Positions 34,585 to 43,528 of a stretch of 60,750 nucleotides of DNA are shown piece by piece (the stretch's first letter is position 1; each line of letters starts with the position of its first letter). Source of the stretch: Parapedobacter soli (GTDB lineage: Bacteria; Bacteroidota; Bacteroidia; Sphingobacteriales; Sphingobacteriaceae); assembly GCF_025460835.1 (NCBI RefSeq), contig NZ_JAMXAY010000010.1, forward strand, positions 51,125 through 111,874. The letters run 5' to 3'. The notes beneath the pieces are model-generated. The model was not told the DNA's origin. It made no database searches and was given only the letters and a program-made list of their open reading frames with translations. Made by a program: the position numbers and the translations under genes.

Positions 34585-35811
34585 TCATTGAAACTGTATG
34601 GCCTTGATGGGGCTGATGCGGGCTATCAGGTACGAGGGGATGATCAGTACGGCCAATGCGACCACCGCTATCCCGGCATTCAACAAGACCACTTCAAGCA
34701 GGCTGATGTCTACGGGGACATAAGAAACGTAGTAAGAAGCTTCATCCAGCTTAAAATAATGGGTTTGCCGCTGAAACCAGTAGAGCCCGTACCCCAAGAG
34801 GTTGCCGAGTGCAAGCCCTAGCCCAATCAGGTAGGCCGCTTGGTATAGAAACACGTTCCTAATGCCGCCGTCACCATAGCCCAATGCTTTCAAGATGCCT
34901 ATCATCGATGTGCGTTCCAAAATGATGATGAGCAATGCCGACACCATGTTTACCACGGCCACCACAATCATCAAAATCAGGATAATGATCGTATTGACAT
35001 CCAGCAGGTCCAGCCATTGGAAGATCTCGGGCAGTTGATCGCGCACACTGATCGCGTCGATGGTTAGCGGCAATCGTTCCCGTACTGCCTCCGTAAGTCC
35101 GTCGAGTTTGCTGAAATCGTCAATCGTCACCTCATAGCCGCCAACTGCACCGGCTTCCCAGTCGTTGAGCCGCCGTACAAGCGATAGCGCTCCGATCACA
35201 TAGCTGTTATCAAGCTCCTCTACGCCGGTATGGAAAATGCCGGCTATCCGGAACTTCCGCGGCCGCGGCCTGCCCTCAAGTTGCACAAAGTACATGATGA
35301 AATCGTCGCCCACCGACAACTGCAGCCGGTTCGCGGTATACTGCGATAGCAAGATCTGGGTCGCCGCTTTTGCACTATCTGCAAAATCAATGGGGAGGCC
35401 GTCAACCAATGCACTTTCCAAAAACTGCTGATTATAGCTGCTGTCGATCCCTTTAAACAGCACCCCTTCTACTTCGTCGTTTATCGTGATGATACCTGCC
35501 TTGGTAGCGAAATGGCGGATATCGGTTACCCCCGGCACCGTGCGCACCTCGCGGATATCTTCGGCTGAAAGCGATATCGGAACCGGTTCATACGACGAAT
35601 TCAGATCGTAGCTGATTAGGGTAATATCGCCAAAGAAGCCCCGTTGCTTTGCCGTCACTTCACCCTTGAACCCTTTCAATACTGCGATGGATAGCATCAT
35701 AGCGGCGATACCCAATGCGATAGCCCCTACAGCTACACGGACAATCAGGCCGGAAAACGTCCGTTTGCCATCAACAGCTATCCGCTTCGCTAAAAAGTAT
35801 GGGAAATTCAA
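34585..35811 (-). CDS. FtsX-like permease, LolC/LolE-type ABC transporter membrane subunit
   Basis: 408 residues from a TTG at 35811. The frame stays open to 35874, but the extra 21 residues run through the promoter palindrome, and the family usually begins at (M)NFPYFLAKRIA, so TTG 35811 is chosen. Four membrane helices are visible: one near residues 20-50 (VAVGAIALGIAAMMLSIAVLKGF) and three near the C-terminus (LILMIVVAVVNMVSALLIIILE, YLIGLGLALGNLLGYGL, IAVVALAVLIIPSYLIA), with a large periplasmic part between them, the LolC/E plan. It would release lipoproteins from the inner membrane with a LolD ATPase, which is not in the window. Confidence 0.85.
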   Translation of the reverse strand: MNFPYFLAKRIAVDGKRTFSGLIVRVAVGAIALGIAAMMLSIAVLKGFKGEVTAKQRGFFGDITLISYDLNSSYEPVPISLSAEDIREVRTVPGVTDIRHFATKAGIITINDEVEGVLFKGIDSSYNQQFLESALVDGLPIDFADSAKAATQILLSQYTANRLQLSVGDDFIMYFVQLEGRPRPRKFRIAGIFHTGVEELDNSYVIGALSLVRRLNDWEAGAVGGYEVTIDDFSKLDGLTEAVRERLPLTIDAISVRDQLPEIFQWLDLLDVNTIIILILMIVVAVVNMVSALLIIILERTSMIGILKALGYGDGGIRNVFLYQAAYLIGLGLALGNLLGYGLYWFQRQTHYFKLDEASYYVSYVPVDISLLEVVLLNAGIAVVALAVLIIPSYLIARISPIKAIQFQ

Positions 35812-35829
35812 GTCGCCCGATATAATTTG

Positions 35830-35845
35830 TACCTTTGCAAAGGTA
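35830..35845. promoter_or_regulatory. Palindromic shared -7 elements of fmt and the LolC/E gene
   Basis: TACCTTTGCAAAGGTA is a perfect 16-base palindrome. Read on the plus strand, its left half is the -7 element TACCTTTG for fmt; read on the minus strand, the other half is the same -7 element for the LolC/E-like gene. The two start regions are thus abutted and mutually exclusive. Confidence 0.65.
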
Positions 35846-35882
35846 AGGTACCGGATTAAAAATACGAAATACAAGATACAAC

Positions 35883-36800
35883 ATGCGCATTATCTTTATG
35901 GGTACACCCGAATTTGCCGTCGCGTCGCTTGCTGCGCTGCTCGAAGCCGGTGAAGACGTGGTGGCGGTAGTGACGGCTCCCGACAAACCTGCGGGCCGTG
36001 GCCAGAAACTACAGCAGTCGGCAGTCAAGCAATACGCACTCACTAAGGGAATCCCTGTATTGCAACCCGAAAAGTTACGCAACCCCGACTTCTTGGCCGA
36101 ACTCCGGGCGCTCCGCGCAGACCTGCAGGCGGTGGTGGCTTTCCGGATGCTGCCCGAGGTGGTATGGGATATGCCCCCCCATGGAACAATCAATCTGCAT
36201 GCCTCCCTCCTGCCCCAATACCGCGGCGCGGCCCCCATCAACCACGCCATCATCAATGGCGAAAAGGAAAGCGGCGTAACCACTTTTCTCCTACAACACG
36301 AAATTGATACCGGCCACATCCTCAAGGCCGAGCCTGTAGCCATTGGGCCCAACGACACGGCGGGCGACTTACACGACCGATTAATGGTTGTGGGGGCCAA
36401 CCTGCTTGTCGAGTCAGTGCAAGCCATCGCCAACGGTACCGCCCGACCCGTGCCACAGGAAAGCCTTGCAACGGGGGTGGAACTCAAACAGGCGCCTAAA
36501 ATCTTCAAGGAGAACTGTCTTATCGCGTGGGATAAGCCGGTGGCCGTGGTGCATAACCTAATCCGGGGCCTCAGCCCCTATCCTACTGCCTACACTGTGA
36601 TGGGTGGAAAAACGCTGAAGATCTTCGAGGCGGGCAAAGAGAAAACAACGCCGCAGCATGGGCCGGGTGTTCTGCATACCGATGGTAAATCATTTTTGAA
36701 ATTTGCATGTAATGATGGCTACATCATTGTAAAAACGCTGCAGCTCGAAGGCAAAAAGCGCATGGATGTCAAAGACTTTTTAAAAGGTTACCGTTTTTGA
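35883..36800 (+). CDS. fmt: Methionyl-tRNA formyltransferase
   Basis: 305 residues. It transfers formyl from 10-formyl-THF to Met-tRNAfMet. Catalytic residues are seen as Asn104 and His106 (INLHASLLPQYRG) and Asp142 (HEIDTGHI). The start MRIIFMGTPEFAVASL is typical, and the C-terminal OB-like domain has WDKPVAVVHNLIRGLSPYPTAYT. It usually pairs with def, which is not here; instead it faces the LolC/E gene across a palindromic promoter. The high-GC middle segment keeps long open frames on both strands, but only this one is coding. Confidence 0.96.
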   Translation: MRIIFMGTPEFAVASLAALLEAGEDVVAVVTAPDKPAGRGQKLQQSAVKQYALTKGIPVLQPEKLRNPDFLAELRALRADLQAVVAFRMLPEVVWDMPPHGTINLHASLLPQYRGAAPINHAIINGEKESGVTTFLLQHEIDTGHILKAEPVAIGPNDTAGDLHDRLMVVGANLLVESVQAIANGTARPVPQESLATGVELKQAPKIFKENCLIAWDKPVAVVHNLIRGLSPYPTAYTVMGGKTLKIFEAGKEKTTPQHGPGVLHTDGKSFLKFACNDGYIIVKTLQLEGKKRMDVKDFLKGYRF

Positions 36801-36830
36801 CCACGTATTTCACCGGCGGCAACCAGCGCC

Positions 36831-36856
36831 ATTTGACATTGTTTTGTCATGCAAAT
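36831..36856. promoter_or_regulatory. Nested dyad upstream of rpoD
   Basis: TGACA-N6-TGTCA at 36834-36849 lies inside an outer pair ATTTG (36831-36835)/CAAAT (36852-36856). It ends 16 bases before a sigma54-like element at 36872-36886. It may be a regulator site for rpoD, or simply a weak hairpin after fmt. Confidence 0.4.
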
Positions 36857-36871
36857 CCGGTTTCAAATATT

Positions 36872-36886
36872 TGGAACACTTTTTGA
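36872..36886 (+). promoter_or_regulatory. Possible sigma54 -24/-12 element upstream of rpoD
   Basis: TGGAAC-N5-TTGA has correct spacing, with one difference from the -24 and one from the -12 consensus. It would give rpoD a second, activator-dependent start about 90 bases upstream of the housekeeping one. Confidence 0.35.
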
Positions 36887-36975
36887 GGTAGGTTGAGTTG
36901 TAAAAAAAACGGATAATTTCCTCTAAATCAGACAACTTTTTCCGAAAAAATCAGTTTATATGATTAGAAAAACCG

Positions 36976-36983
36976 TATTTTTG
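36976..36983 (+). promoter_or_regulatory. -7 element of rpoD
   Basis: TATTTTTG at 36976-36983 fits TAnnTTTG, with TTTA 17 bases upstream (36955-36958) as a weak -33. It is followed by a leader of about 30 bases containing AGAAAGGAAGG near the start codon. Confidence 0.55.
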
Positions 36984-37019
36984 CACTCTTTTTAGAAAGG
37001 AAGGTACTTAAAAGATTAA

Positions 37020-37880
37020 ATGAGACAGCTCAAAATTACACAATCCATTACCAATCGCGAGTCGCAATCGTTAGACAAATACTTGCACGAGATTGGTAAA
37101 GTCGACTTGATTACAGCCGAAGAAGAGGTAGTCCTGGCCCAGAAAATTCGTGAGGGCGACCAAGCTGCATTAGAACGGTTAACGAAGACAAACCTCCGGT
37201 TTGTGGTCTCCGTAGCCAAGCAATACCAGAACCAAGGGCTCACTTTAGGCGATTTGATCAACGAGGGGAACCTCGGGTTGATTAAGGCTGCTAAACGTTT
37301 TGATGAGACCAAAGGCTTCAAATTCATTTCGTACGCTGTATGGTGGATCCGGCAATCCATCCTCCAAGCCATCGCCGAACAATCGCGTATCGTACGCCTT
37401 CCGTTAAATCAGGTAGGTTCATTAAGTAAAATCAGTAAAGCGTTCTCCAAATTGGAGCAGGAATACGAACGGGAACCCTCACCTGAAGAACTGGCAGAGA
37501 TTTTAGAGACCACGGTTGACAAAGTTTCAGATACATTGAGCAATTCAGGGCGCCACGTGTCTATGGACGCGCCATTTGTACAAGGCGAGGAAAACACCCT
37601 GCTGGATGTACTCGAAAACAGTGACCCGGATACGGACAGTACCCTGATCGATGAATCGCTTTCCGAGGAAATAAAACGCTCGTTGGCTACGCTCACTGAG
37701 CGCGAGCGCGAGATTATCGTGTTGTTTTTTGGCCTAGGTTCGAATCATCAACTGTCGTTGGAAGAAATCGGTGAGAAATTCAACCTCACCCGCGAACGGG
37801 TCCGCCAGATTAAGGACAAAGCTTTGCAGCGGTTGCGCCATACGTCGCGCAGCCGGATATTGAAATCTTATCTAGGCTAG
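37020..37880 (+). CDS. rpoD: Primary RNA polymerase sigma factor of the Bacteroidota type
   Basis: 286 residues, about half the length of E. coli RpoD because region 1.1 and the non-conserved insert are missing. Region 1.2 starts at [20 protein letters not shown]; region 2 has [35 protein letters not shown] and [15 protein letters not shown]; region 3 is [11 protein letters not shown]; region 4.2 is [29 protein letters not shown]. This short sigma factor recognises -33 TTTG/-7 TAnnTTTG promoters, which agrees with elements seen in the window. Confidence 0.96.
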   Translation: MRQLKITQSITNRESQSLDKYLHEIGKVDLITAEEEVVLAQKIREGDQAALERLTKTNLRFVVSVAKQYQNQGLTLGDLINEGNLGLIKAAKRFDETKGFKFISYAVWWIRQSILQAIAEQSRIVRLPLNQVGSLSKISKAFSKLEQEYEREPSPEELAEILETTVDKVSDTLSNSGRHVSMDAPFVQGEENTLLDVLENSDPDTDSTLIDESLSEEIKRSLATLTEREREIIVLFFGLGSNHQLSLEEIGEKFNLTRERVRQIKDKALQRLRHTSRSRILKSYLG

Positions 37881-37903
37881 ATAATCAAAAGCTACGACAA
37901 AAA

Positions 37904-37942
37904 AGGAACGCTCGGGTACGAAATACCGGAGCGTTCTTTTTT
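37904..37942. terminator. Bidirectional terminator between rpoD and the M16 peptidase gene
   Basis: Arms of 13 bases (37906-37918 and 37924-37936) with one mismatch and loop CGAAA, flanked by an A-run on the left and a T-run on the right, so it works for both convergent genes. Confidence 0.9.
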
Positions 37943-37967
37943 GTGTTTCCATACCGCCTGGATACCA

Positions 37968-40817
37968 CTATTCCCCTTCCGGCATCAGCACGAACCTGAA
38001 GAGACGGTCTTCCACAAGGTATTTGTTCGCTACTTCCTTCACACTTTCCACTGTCACCTTATTCAGCTCATCTACATACGTTAAAATATAAGCGGGGTCT
38101 TCGTGGCGCTGGTAGGCACCCGATAAGTGCCCCAGCCAAAAGCCGTTTTCACGTAGTTGGACCTCCAGCTGGCGCTTCTGTTCGCTTACAAATTTCTCGA
38201 TATCCACCTGCTCGGGGCCACGTTGCTTAATCTTATTGATTTCATCGAGCACCGAAGCCATCAGCGGAGCCACTTTATCGGGACTTGTACCGTAAGCAAT
38301 TCCAAATGAATAGCGGTAGCGCGGGTATTTGGCATACGACGCATTAGCAGACACTCCATAAACACCGCTCTCTGCCTCGCGTAGCCGTTCAATCAGTTTG
38401 ATGTCGAGGATACTCTCCAGCGCATCGAGCTGCATGTTTTCTGTTTCCGAATAATCATAATCGCCGAAATAGTAAAGCCGTACGCTCGATTTCTGCTCCT
38501 TACCGCGGTATACCGTACGTTCCAACCCTTTTGCTGGCGGGTAGATGCCCAGGTCGCGTGCCTCCTCCTTCCGGCCATTTGCCGGCAGACCACCCAGATA
38601 CTGCAGCACCAGTGGCATCAACTCATCTTCTGTAAAGCTACCCACGATAGTCACGGTGAAATCAGATGCATCGGCAAAACGCTCTTGGTAAATCTCGTAA
38701 GCGCGTTGGGGATCGATAAGGTCTACCTCTTCCACGGTCATACTCGCTCGGCGGATGTTGTTGTTGTAGAGCACCGCATTGATGGTATCTGAAAATACCG
38801 CGTTGGGATCGTCAAGACGGTTGGCCAACGACGCCTTTATCCGTTGCATATACCCTTCGAAAACCTCTAAGTCGAGCCGAGGCACCGTAAAATAAGCATA
38901 GATAAGTTCAAATGCGGTGTGCAGGTCTTTTTTGCCGCTGGTAGCATTAAACCCCTCGGTTTGTTCGCCGATGTATGGCTGCACAGATACTTTCTTGCCA
39001 CTAAGGTGCTTGGTTAGCTGCGTAGCATCATACGGACCGAGGCCGCTGCCGCCCACCACACTGGCCGCATAAGCAGCTGAAAGAAAATCCGTATCACCAT
39101 ATAGCGAAGTACCCCCGGGGCTGAACGCCGTCATCCTGATTTCGTCATTCTTGAAATCCGTAGGTTTGAGGATTACACGCACGCCGTTGCTCAACGTAAG
39201 TTCAACCACATCCAGCTCCGCCCGTTCGCGCCGTTCGGCAACCGTACCAGGCGTGGGAGGATTGTCAAGCAGCGGCATCTCCTGTACATTGTCGTCGTAG
39301 GGAGCAATGTCGGCTGCTTTTACAGCGGCCAGCCATCCATTGACGGTTTCCTCGCCCGGCAACGTATCCCGATCCTTGTCAGGCGCCAGGATAAGGATAT
39401 CGCGGTTCTCATCGGTATAGTACTGCCCTGCCAGTGCGTTAACGTCGTCAAGTGTAATTGTACCGATGAGCGACTTGCCCAAGCGGTAACGGTCTTCGTT
39501 GCTCAATGCACTTTCCCCCTCCAAAAAATGGTTGAGGTACGTAGCCACATAACTTTCCGATTTCCGTTTGTCGCGTTCAGCATAAGCAGACTCCACGCTG
39601 GTTAGAAAATTATCTTTGGCACGCCCCAGCTCAGTGGCCGTGAAGCCGTAGCGTTTTATGCGCTCAAATTCGGTCACCACCGCCTCAAATCCGCGTTGTA
39701 TCTCCCCCGGCTTCGCCGCATAATACATCGTAAACGCATCCAGCCCCCGCATGAACCCGCCAATGCTGCCGCCACCTTGGATAAACGGCGGGTCAGATTG
39801 GCGGATCAACTCGGCAAAACGCGCCCCAGCCATTTGGTTGAAGAGCGACTTAACAAGCTGAAGCCGGTAGTCGGCCACTGTTTTTACAGCTGCCTCGGGG
39901 TGTTTCACAATTACCTGTACCACGGTTTGTGGCATCTCGGCATCGGTTACCACCATAAACTGGTTCCTGCCTGTCAACGGGATACTGTATTCCGTCCGTT
40001 CAGGTGCTATCGTAGGGTTTTCCAAATCAGTGAAGAGCGCCTTTACGCGCTGTTCCATAGCAGCCACATCGATGTCACCCACAATAATCAGCGCCTGCAG
40101 ATTAGGGCGGTACCATTTGCGGTAGAAATCGCGTAGCGTTTCATGCTCAAAGCCCTCAATGATTTTGCGTGTTCCTATGGGTAGGCGCTGTGCGTAGCGC
40201 GAGTTGTTCAGAATCATCGGCAAGTACTGGTCGCGCATACGCTGCTGTGCGCCGCGGCCGCCAAGCAATTCATTGAGTACCACACCCCGTTCCTTGTCTA
40301 TCTCTTCGCCATCTAGGAGTGCGCCCTGTGCCCAATCGCGCATCACCTGCAGACCACTTTTCAGCAGCTCCGGATCGTCGGAAGGGATGGGCAATTGATA
40401 GACGGTTTCATCGAAAGACGTATAGGCATTCAGGTCGGAACCAAAGCGCACCCCCGCGCGTTGCAGGTAATCCACCAGTTCGTTTTTCGGGAAGTTCTCC
40501 GTACCGTTAAACTGCATGTGTTCCAAGAAATGGGCCAAGCCCAGCTCGTCATCGGTTTCCAATACCGACCCCACCTTGGTAGCCAAATACATCACCACCC
40601 GGTCTTTGGGCTCTTCATTATGCCGTATATAATAGATGAAACCATTGGGCAATTCACCCTGCAACACACTGGAATCCATGGGCAGTGTGTCGATGAGCCG
40701 CAAGCTGTCCGCTGTAGCCGAGTACGGAGTCGCGGTCAGCGGAGCTAAAAATAAAAAGAGTATTGGCAGCGCCAATAAAGGAGTTAATCGAATCATGTTG
40801 TGCATTTTATTCAGCAT
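37968..40817 (-). CDS. M16 family zinc peptidase, two-domain pitrilysin-like
   Basis: 949 residues with a signal peptide ending near PLTATPYSA. It has two M16 repeats: the active N-terminal half carries H-x-x-E-H as His96-Phe-Leu-Glu-His100 (AHFLEHMQFNG), and the C-terminal half (from about residue 520, VVELTLSNGVRVILKPTDFKND) lacks it and serves as the structural partner. Members cut peptides inside a clam-like chamber; in Bacteroidota they are periplasmic and of uncertain substrate. It has an own -7 element (40854-40861) and is divergent from a lipoprotein gene. Confidence 0.92.
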   Translation of the reverse strand: MLNKMHNMIRLTPLLALPILFLFLAPLTATPYSATADSLRLIDTLPMDSSVLQGELPNGFIYYIRHNEEPKDRVVMYLATKVGSVLETDDELGLAHFLEHMQFNGTENFPKNELVDYLQRAGVRFGSDLNAYTSFDETVYQLPIPSDDPELLKSGLQVMRDWAQGALLDGEEIDKERGVVLNELLGGRGAQQRMRDQYLPMILNNSRYAQRLPIGTRKIIEGFEHETLRDFYRKWYRPNLQALIIVGDIDVAAMEQRVKALFTDLENPTIAPERTEYSIPLTGRNQFMVVTDAEMPQTVVQVIVKHPEAAVKTVADYRLQLVKSLFNQMAGARFAELIRQSDPPFIQGGGSIGGFMRGLDAFTMYYAAKPGEIQRGFEAVVTEFERIKRYGFTATELGRAKDNFLTSVESAYAERDKRKSESYVATYLNHFLEGESALSNEDRYRLGKSLIGTITLDDVNALAGQYYTDENRDILILAPDKDRDTLPGEETVNGWLAAVKAADIAPYDDNVQEMPLLDNPPTPGTVAERRERAELDVVELTLSNGVRVILKPTDFKNDEIRMTAFSPGGTSLYGDTDFLSAAYAASVVGGSGLGPYDATQLTKHLSGKKVSVQPYIGEQTEGFNATSGKKDLHTAFELIYAYFTVPRLDLEVFEGYMQRIKASLANRLDDPNAVFSDTINAVLYNNNIRRASMTVEEVDLIDPQRAYEIYQERFADASDFTVTIVGSFTEDELMPLVLQYLGGLPANGRKEEARDLGIYPPAKGLERTVYRGKEQKSSVRLYYFGDYDYSETENMQLDALESILDIKLIERLREAESGVYGVSANASYAKYPRYRYSFGIAYGTSPDKVAPLMASVLDEINKIKQRGPEQVDIEKFVSEQKRQLEVQLRENGFWLGHLSGAYQRHEDPAYILTYVDELNKVTVESVKEVANKYLVEDRLFRFVLMPEGE

Positions 40818-40835
40818 AAAAGGTCAATGGCCGTG

Positions 40836-40861
40836 TTGACACCCGGCCGCGGTCAAAAATA
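40836..40861 (-). promoter_or_regulatory. Promoter of the M16 peptidase gene
   Basis: The minus strand reads TATTTTTG at 40861-40854, a full -7 match 36 bases upstream of the start codon. A dyad TTGAC-N11-GTCAA (40836-40856) overlaps it and could hold a regulator. Confidence 0.5.
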
Positions 40862-40902
40862 GCAATATTTTCCAACCCATTCTTCCGACCGCCCAAAAAC
40901 AT

Positions 40903-40938
40903 TGGAACAACATTTGTAAATCAATATCTTTATCTTTG
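40903..40938 (+). promoter_or_regulatory. Promoter region of the lipoprotein gene (sigma54-like and -7 elements)
   Basis: TGGAAC-N5-TTGT at 40903-40917 has sigma54 spacing. TATCTTTG at 40931-40938 is a full housekeeping -7 match, preceded by a near copy TATCTTTA at 40925-40932. The housekeeping reading is the safer one. Confidence 0.45.
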
Positions 40939-40954
40939 GACATAAACTATACGT

Positions 40955-41524
40955 ATGGCAATATATTTTCGTTTACTGACAGCGCTCTGCCTCACAACGA
41001 TTGTTGCGGCCTGTGGCAGCGACAAATCCATCAACGAGCGTGTGGCGTTGGGCGAAGTGGCTTTCTATCTGGAGTCCAATCCCGTTTATGAAACAGCCGA
41101 AATAGATTACGGCGAGGTGAAGTTCCGGCAGAAGTCCGATTCCAGCCTGCTCACCGCCTACCACAACCTCGAACGATGGGGATATGTCACCATGGAATTG
41201 TTAAAGGAGCGCAAGCGCTTCCTATCGAAAGACAGTACCTTCGTTTACCTGATTAAGCTAACGGACAAATCGATCCCCTTCGTACTGCAAAAAACCGATA
41301 AGCGGGCCACGGTGAAGACCGCTGAATACACGTTGGATGAGGAAGGTGGTGTACACATCGAGCAGGCTGGTAAGAAGCGTGCCAATGCTACCGTAACACT
41401 CAACAAGGTGGAGACCGACTTCATCGACTTTGCGAAAAAAGGTGTCGACAATAATGCCTCATTTATCAAAAAAACCTATTCGCTCCGCTTCAATGGCGAT
41501 GCCGGCTGGGAGGTTACCAAATAA
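40955..41524 (+). CDS. Hypothetical lipoprotein
   Basis: 189 residues with a lipoprotein signal (TIVAACGS, lipidated Cys20). The rest is polar with a repeated-looking pattern of charged beta-strand segments; no known domain was recognised. It is probably anchored in the outer membrane. It starts 2 bp before a small membrane protein gene on the same strand (41527), so they form a two-gene operon divergent from the M16 peptidase. Confidence 0.7.
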   Translation: MAIYFRLLTALCLTTIVAACGSDKSINERVALGEVAFYLESNPVYETAEIDYGEVKFRQKSDSSLLTAYHNLERWGYVTMELLKERKRFLSKDSTFVYLIKLTDKSIPFVLQKTDKRATVKTAEYTLDEEGGVHIEQAGKKRANATVTLNKVETDFIDFAKKGVDNNASFIKKTYSLRFNGDAGWEVTK

Positions 41525-41526
41525 CC

Positions 41527-42033
41527 ATGAAAGGCTTACCTACCATTATTACGCTGCAGGCCCTCTTGTCCACGATCTCGGGGGTATTGCTGTCGAAGAT
41601 GTCGCTTGTCGGCAAAGTAGGCATCACGATGGTGTATCGCGATTACGGCATTTTCAAAATCTGGTGGAAAACTGCCATTTTGCTGTTTGCCATCCAGTTG
41701 GCTCTCGTGCTGGTACTTTGGTTGGTCAAACGGCTGTTGGGCCGGCGGCTGGCGCTCGCCACGTTCCTGCTCTTCCTGCTTTTCGGCCTTGTGGGTGCTT
41801 ATTTCACTTACCTCGATTTCACCACCACCTCCCACCGGCTGATGAAAGCAAGTTTCCACTCCGGGGTTTACCTATTCTGGGGAGCATGGACGCTATCGTG
41901 TCTTTATTTCATGATGGTACCCCATAAAAAGCGGCAACGCAGCGTACCCCAGGCAAGTGAACCGGTTTCTGATGAGGGCAGTAACGCACCTGTGCCGCCG
42001 CCAACCGATGCTGCGGATACCCGGCTTACTTAA
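41527..42033 (+). CDS. Small inner-membrane protein of unknown function
   Basis: 168 residues. Four hydrophobic helices can be seen, near residues 5-25, 48-66, 77-97 and 112-131, and the C-terminal 35 residues are Pro-, Ser- and Ala-rich and probably cytoplasmic. No family was recognised. It begins 2 bp after the lipoprotein gene and likely acts with it. Its stop codon is one base away from the stop of the convergent esterase gene. Confidence 0.65.
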   Translation: MKGLPTIITLQALLSTISGVLLSKMSLVGKVGITMVYRDYGIFKIWWKTAILLFAIQLALVLVLWLVKRLLGRRLALATFLLFLLFGLVGAYFTYLDFTTTSHRLMKASFHSGVYLFWGAWTLSCLYFMMVPHKKRQRSVPQASEPVSDEGSNAPVPPPTDAADTRLT

Positions 42034-42034
42034 C

Positions 42035-43438
42035 TTAAAAGGCCCAGCTATCCGTCCGGAAGGGTGCAACGGGAAGGCCGCTTTTGTTAAACAGGTTAGG
42101 CATCGCCGTTTCGGAAAACCCGAAACGCACGGCCACCGGGGCGGCCACCTTTGGCGATGACACCAATAACACATTGCCGTTGATGTTGCCTTCTGCCTCA
42201 TGAAACACACCATCCGCACCCGCGATATAGAGATCGGTGATACGGTTGCCTTTCACTTCCAGTCCATTTTGCAGGTGGTCGAATGAAACGGCTATCGTAT
42301 TACCCTGCACCTCATATCCCTTATAAAGCGGCGAGCGGTAATCGTCGTCGTTTCGCGTGCCATAGTGCTCGTTCAATGCAATGGCCGCAAGGCGATTGGC
42401 CACTTCGCGTTTTTGTATGGGATGAATATCCTTGATATTGTCCACCAGGTCGCTCACCACCACCATTCCCGTATTCGGCAAAGTCGTTGCCGTCATAGCC
42501 TGCTGTTCGCGGAGTAGGGCTGCTAGCGGCTTTTCGTTGCCGTACGCAAACGGCGCTATCTGCACGAAATAGAAGGGCAATTCGGCGTCCCAGGCCATAC
42601 GCCATGATGTCACCATGGCGCGCATCAGCTTATCGTACCCCCACCAGGTGCCCACGTTGCTTTCGCCTTGGTACCAATAAAAGCCCGATAGCGTAAATGG
42701 AGTAAGCGGCCGTATCATGCTATTCCAAAGCACCCCCGCCTCCTTCGGTCTGTAGGGCGCCGGGCCTTGCATGGCCGCCAGGCTACGCAGCTCATTGTCG
42801 TTCTCGATGAGGTAGGCCGGTGTCCATACTTCTGCTGGCGTTCCACCCCACGAAGCATTGATGATACCAATGGGCACGTCCAACTCCGCGTGCAACTTCT
42901 TTGCCACGAAATACCCGATGGCCGAAAACGGCCTCAGTGATTCGGCGTCAAGCGTCTGCCAATTGTTGGAAATATCGTCTTGCGGGTAGTCAGCTGCCGT
43001 ACGGCTCACCTGCAGCAGGCGTATCTGACTGTTATTTGCGTGGGGGAGTTCGGCGAGTATTTCCGGCAGTCGGTTGTTGCCACTCCACTCCATGTTTGAC
43101 TGCCCCGAACACAGCCATACGTCACCCAACAGAATATTATGCAGCGTGATTTCACTTCCTGCCGAACGGATTTCCAGCTCATAAGGCCCCCCGGCCCGCG
43201 TGGTGGGTACCTGCACCACCCATCGCCCACCTGGGTCCACCGTGGTCTTCACGGTGTCCTCCAGCCACGATGCCTTGATAGCCACTTCCGCGGTGGCATA
43301 CCCCCATCCCCAGATGTTGGCATTGGCATTCCGTTGCAATACCATATTGTCAGATAAAACGTGCGGTATGCGCAGCTGGGCGAAACAAGCCAGCTGGAAA
43401 ACTGTAACGAGGCACGTGAGCAAGAACATTCTTTTCAT
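42035..43438 (-). CDS. Secreted sialate O-acetylesterase family protein
   Basis: 467 residues from the ATG at 43438 (an ATG at 43459 would add seven residues before the signal peptide). The signal peptide ends near ACFAQ. The catalytic Ser is in LCSGQSNMEW, the oxyanion region in INASWGGTPAEVW, and GFYWYQGESNV and a C-terminal His region complete a SGNH-like hydrolase. The family removes O-acetyl groups from sialic acid or xylan. There are no sialidase or sialic acid catabolism genes in the window, so the natural substrate is open. Confidence 0.9.
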   Translation of the reverse strand: MKRMFLLTCLVTVFQLACFAQLRIPHVLSDNMVLQRNANANIWGWGYATAEVAIKASWLEDTVKTTVDPGGRWVVQVPTTRAGGPYELEIRSAGSEITLHNILLGDVWLCSGQSNMEWSGNNRLPEILAELPHANNSQIRLLQVSRTAADYPQDDISNNWQTLDAESLRPFSAIGYFVAKKLHAELDVPIGIINASWGGTPAEVWTPAYLIENDNELRSLAAMQGPAPYRPKEAGVLWNSMIRPLTPFTLSGFYWYQGESNVGTWWGYDKLMRAMVTSWRMAWDAELPFYFVQIAPFAYGNEKPLAALLREQQAMTATTLPNTGMVVVSDLVDNIKDIHPIQKREVANRLAAIALNEHYGTRNDDDYRSPLYKGYEVQGNTIAVSFDHLQNGLEVKGNRITDLYIAGADGVFHEAEGNINGNVLLVSSPKVAAPVAVRFGFSETAMPNLFNKSGLPVAPFRTDSWAF

Positions 43439-43516
43439 GTCGGCGTTTTTAATCGGCATACAATATAGAAAAAGAAGTCGGAAAAATAAATTACTCCCAC
43501 AGACTAATTATTTTAG

Positions 43517-43524
43517 TATATTTG
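43517..43524 (+). promoter_or_regulatory. -7 element of the exonuclease/GIY-YIG gene, four bases from the start codon
   Basis: TATATTTG is followed by CAGT and the ATG at 43529, so the mRNA is predicted to be leaderless. Confidence 0.65.
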
Positions 43525-43528
43525 CAGT

